From: Clostridia bacterium
Lineage (GTDB): Bacteria; Bacillota_A; Clostridia; Oscillospirales; CAG-272
Direction: 5' to 3'
Assembly: GCA_017454075.1 (NCBI GenBank)
Contig: JAFTDQ010000118.1
Location: 1-16,702, forward strand
Length of the DNA: 16,702 nt
Part shown: piece by piece, positions 15,325 through 16,702 of the stretch
Position numbering within the stretch: position 1 is the stretch's first letter
How the letters are laid out: each line of letters opens with the position of its first letter
The notes under the pieces: generated by a model
The model's input: only the letters and a program-made list of their open reading frames with translations
Databases searched by the model: none
What the model was told of the DNA's origin: nothing
Position numbers and translations under genes: made by a program

Positions 15325-15824
15325 TTGTTCTGACTCTCCGGCGTTTCACGGGCAAAGCCCGCCTCGGAGAGAATCGTCTCCTGCTTTTCAAACATTTCGC
15401 GCTCTTCCTCCTTGGACCTTTCGTGATCGTATCCGAGAAGATGAAGGACCGAGTGCACTGCGAGAAAACACGCTTCGCGGGTGAGCGAGTGACCGTATTC
15501 CCGGGACTGCGCTTCCGCGCGCTCGAGCGAGATCACGATATCCCCGAGCGGGACGCGGTTTTCCGCACCGTCGCGCTCCGCCTCGCCCATGTCCTGATAT
15601 TCCGGGAAGGACAGAACGTCTGTCGGACGGTCGATCCTCCGGTATTCCGAATTTAGTTCCTTTATTCTTTCGTCGGTTACATATGAGAGGGATATTTCGG
15701 CGGGAAAGGAAACTTTTTCGTGTTTCAGGGCGGCGCGAATGGCTTTTTCCACGCTTTTTTTCAGTTCCGCCGACGGCCTGACGCCGTCAGACCTGCTTCG
15801 GATAATAACGCTTCGTCCCGGCAT
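15321..15824 (-). CDS. ybeY: Endoribonuclease YbeY (rRNA maturation factor)
   Basis: YbeY is a metal-dependent single-strand RNase needed for 16S rRNA 3' end processing and for ribosome quality control. The 167-aa protein contains the family signature [11 protein letters not shown] at 124-134, whose His124, His128 and His134 bind the zinc ion, and the upstream block [17 protein letters not shown] at 58-74 with the conserved Arg62-Arg63 region and Asp69. PLGDIVIS at 92-99 is a further family motif. The ATG at 15824 lies 38 bases inside phoH. It is preferred because a near-perfect GGAGG sits six bases upstream and because no later start codon gives a complete domain. It overlaps era by 4 bases. 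The tail after residue 150 is polar and variable. Confidence 0.95.
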   Translation of the reverse strand: MPGRSVIIRSRSDGVRPSAELKKSVEKAIRAALKHEKVSFPAEISLSYVTDERIKELNSEYRRIDRPTDVLSFPEYQDMGEAERDGAENRVPLGDIVISLERAEAQSREYGHSLTREACFLAVHSVLHLLGYDHERSKEEEREMFEKQETILSEAGFARETPESQNK

Positions 15825-16702
15825 TTGCCGCCTCCGTTCTGTGCGAATTTTCGTATTTTTCGTATGCGTTGATGATTTTCTGAACGAGATGGTGACGGAC
15901 GACGTCGCGGTCGGTGAAATGATGAATCGCGATGTCGTCGATACCGTCGAGAATCTTCAGAGCTTCGGCAAGTCCCGAACGCCGTCCCGCCGGAATGTCG
16001 GTCTGCGTCGGGTCGCCCGTGACGATCGCCTTGGACTGCCTTCCCAGGCGGGTGAGAAACATTTTCATCTGTTCCGGCGTCGTGTTCTGCGCTTCGTCGA
16101 GAATAATGAAAGAGTCGTCGAGCGTCCGTCCGCGCATGTATGCGAGGGGCGCTATCTCAATCACCCCGTGTTCCTGATGTCTCTGACAGAGTTCGGGACC
16201 GAGCATTTCGTAAAGAGCGTCGTAAAGCGGGCGGAGATACGGGTCGATCTTGCTCTGCAGATCCCCGGGCAGATATCCGAGCCGTTCTCCGGCCTCGACC
16301 GCCGGGCGGGTGATGACAATGCGGCTGACGGTCTTTGAGCGAAGAGCCCTGACCGCCGAGGCGACTGCAAGAAAGGTTTTCCCGGTACCTGCCGGGCCGA
16401 CTCCGAAAACAACGGTGTTTTTCTCAATGAGATCGACGTAGCGTTTCTGCCCCGCGGTCTTCGGGACTATCGGTTTGCCCCTGACGGTGAGACAGAGGGT
16501 TTCGCTCTCAATAAAAGTGAGCTCGGAGGCGTGTCCTCCCCTGACGGCCGATACGGCGTAATTAACGTCGTTTTCCGTTACCGTGCCGTTTATCCTTGCG
16601 GCTTTCGCGAGGTAGGAGATCACCTCGACAGCCTGTGACGCGCTCTGCTCGTCATCCGCCGTTACCGCGATGACGGATGATTCCCCGTCGTCGCGAGGCT
16701 GA
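15787..16702 (-). CDS. phoH: PhoH-family ATPase/RNA-binding protein (5' end outside window)
   Basis: PhoH-like proteins are cytosolic P-loop ATPases linked to RNA metabolism, and the gene usually precedes ybeY. At least 304 residues are visible. The Walker A motif GVGPAGTGKT lies on the - strand at about 16404-16375 and is followed by ITRPAVEAGERLGYLPGDL, a family signature. The Walker B motif ILDEAQNTT comes later, then VTGDPTQTDIP, the sensor region of the family. The frame is open from the right edge of the window through a GTG at 16623. The extra 26 codons encode a polar stretch plus the end of the N-terminal nucleic-acid-binding region (AVEVISYLAKAA), so GTG16623 is an internal codon and the gene starts beyond 16702. 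It overlaps ybeY by 38 bases and is the first visible gene of the operon. Confidence 0.95.
   Translation of the reverse strand, partial: QPRDDGESSVIAVTADDEQSASQAVEVISYLAKAARINGTVTENDVNYAVSAVRGGHASELTFIESETLCLTVRGKPIVPKTAGQKRYVDLIEKNTVVFGVGPAGTGKTFLAVASAVRALRSKTVSRIVITRPAVEAGERLGYLPGDLQSKIDPYLRPLYDALYEMLGPELCQRHQEHGVIEIAPLAYMRGRTLDDSFIILDEAQNTTPEQMKMFLTRLGRQSKAIVTGDPTQTDIPAGRRSGLAEALKILDGIDDIAIHHFTDRDVVRHHLVQKIINAYEKYENSHRTEAANAGTKRYYPKQV
15831..15835 (-). promoter_or_regulatory. Shine-Dalgarno of ybeY inside phoH
   Basis: GGAGG on the - strand, six bases before the ybeY ATG at 15824. It lies within the last 50 bases of phoH and settles the choice of the overlapping ybeY start. Confidence 0.8.

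Noticed and set aside
16621..16623. GTG as the phoH start codon
   Set aside because: The frame stays open to the window edge and the upstream residues continue the N-terminal domain, so the true start is outside the window.

Overview
The window suggests a Clostridia-like Firmicute, probably an uncultivated one, with roughly balanced G+C. The evidence is the conserved gene order phoH-ybeY-era-recO, a MutS2 with a C-terminal Smr domain, a TrmN6-type methyltransferase next to rsmI, and Shine-Dalgarno sites of the AGGAGG type. An apolipoprotein N-acyltransferase (lnt) gene is present, which is not typical of classical low-GC Firmicutes. The exact taxon cannot be fixed from this window.

Layout. 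Bases 1-304 are the 3' end of a 23S rRNA on the + strand. A short spacer, a 5S rRNA (438-555) and a strong intrinsic terminator follow. Everything else lies on the - strand and converges on the rRNA operon. Read in the direction of transcription (right to left), the first and longest unit is phoH (its 5' end lies outside the window), ybeY, era, recO, mutS2, an unrecognised 88-aa gene, a PLP aminotransferase, a TrmN6-family methyltransferase, rsmI, lnt and an SGNH/GDSL hydrolase. Most junctions overlap (ATGA, TGA/ATG abutment or longer), so the unit looks like one translationally coupled operon. It combines ribosome maturation and quality control (YbeY, Era, RsmI, MutS2), DNA repair (RecO), tRNA/rRNA methylation and envelope lipid chemistry.

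A second unit starts at a promoter with a perfect TTGACA -35 element at the end of the hydrolase gene. It encodes the potassium-uptake pair trkA and trkH, then a membrane-anchored coiled-coil protein with a degenerate class A beta-lactamase/serine-hydrolase domain, then ispE of the MEP isoprenoid pathway. It ends in a weaker hairpin that faces the 5S terminator.

Most of the window is conserved housekeeping. I found no mobile element, CRISPR array, tRNA or obvious defence system. The least ordinary items are the membrane-anchored pseudo-beta-lactamase, the imperfect inverted repeat overlapping the trkA promoter, the lnt plus SGNH hydrolase pair, the 88-aa gene downstream of mutS2, and the SKTD form of the Era G4 motif.
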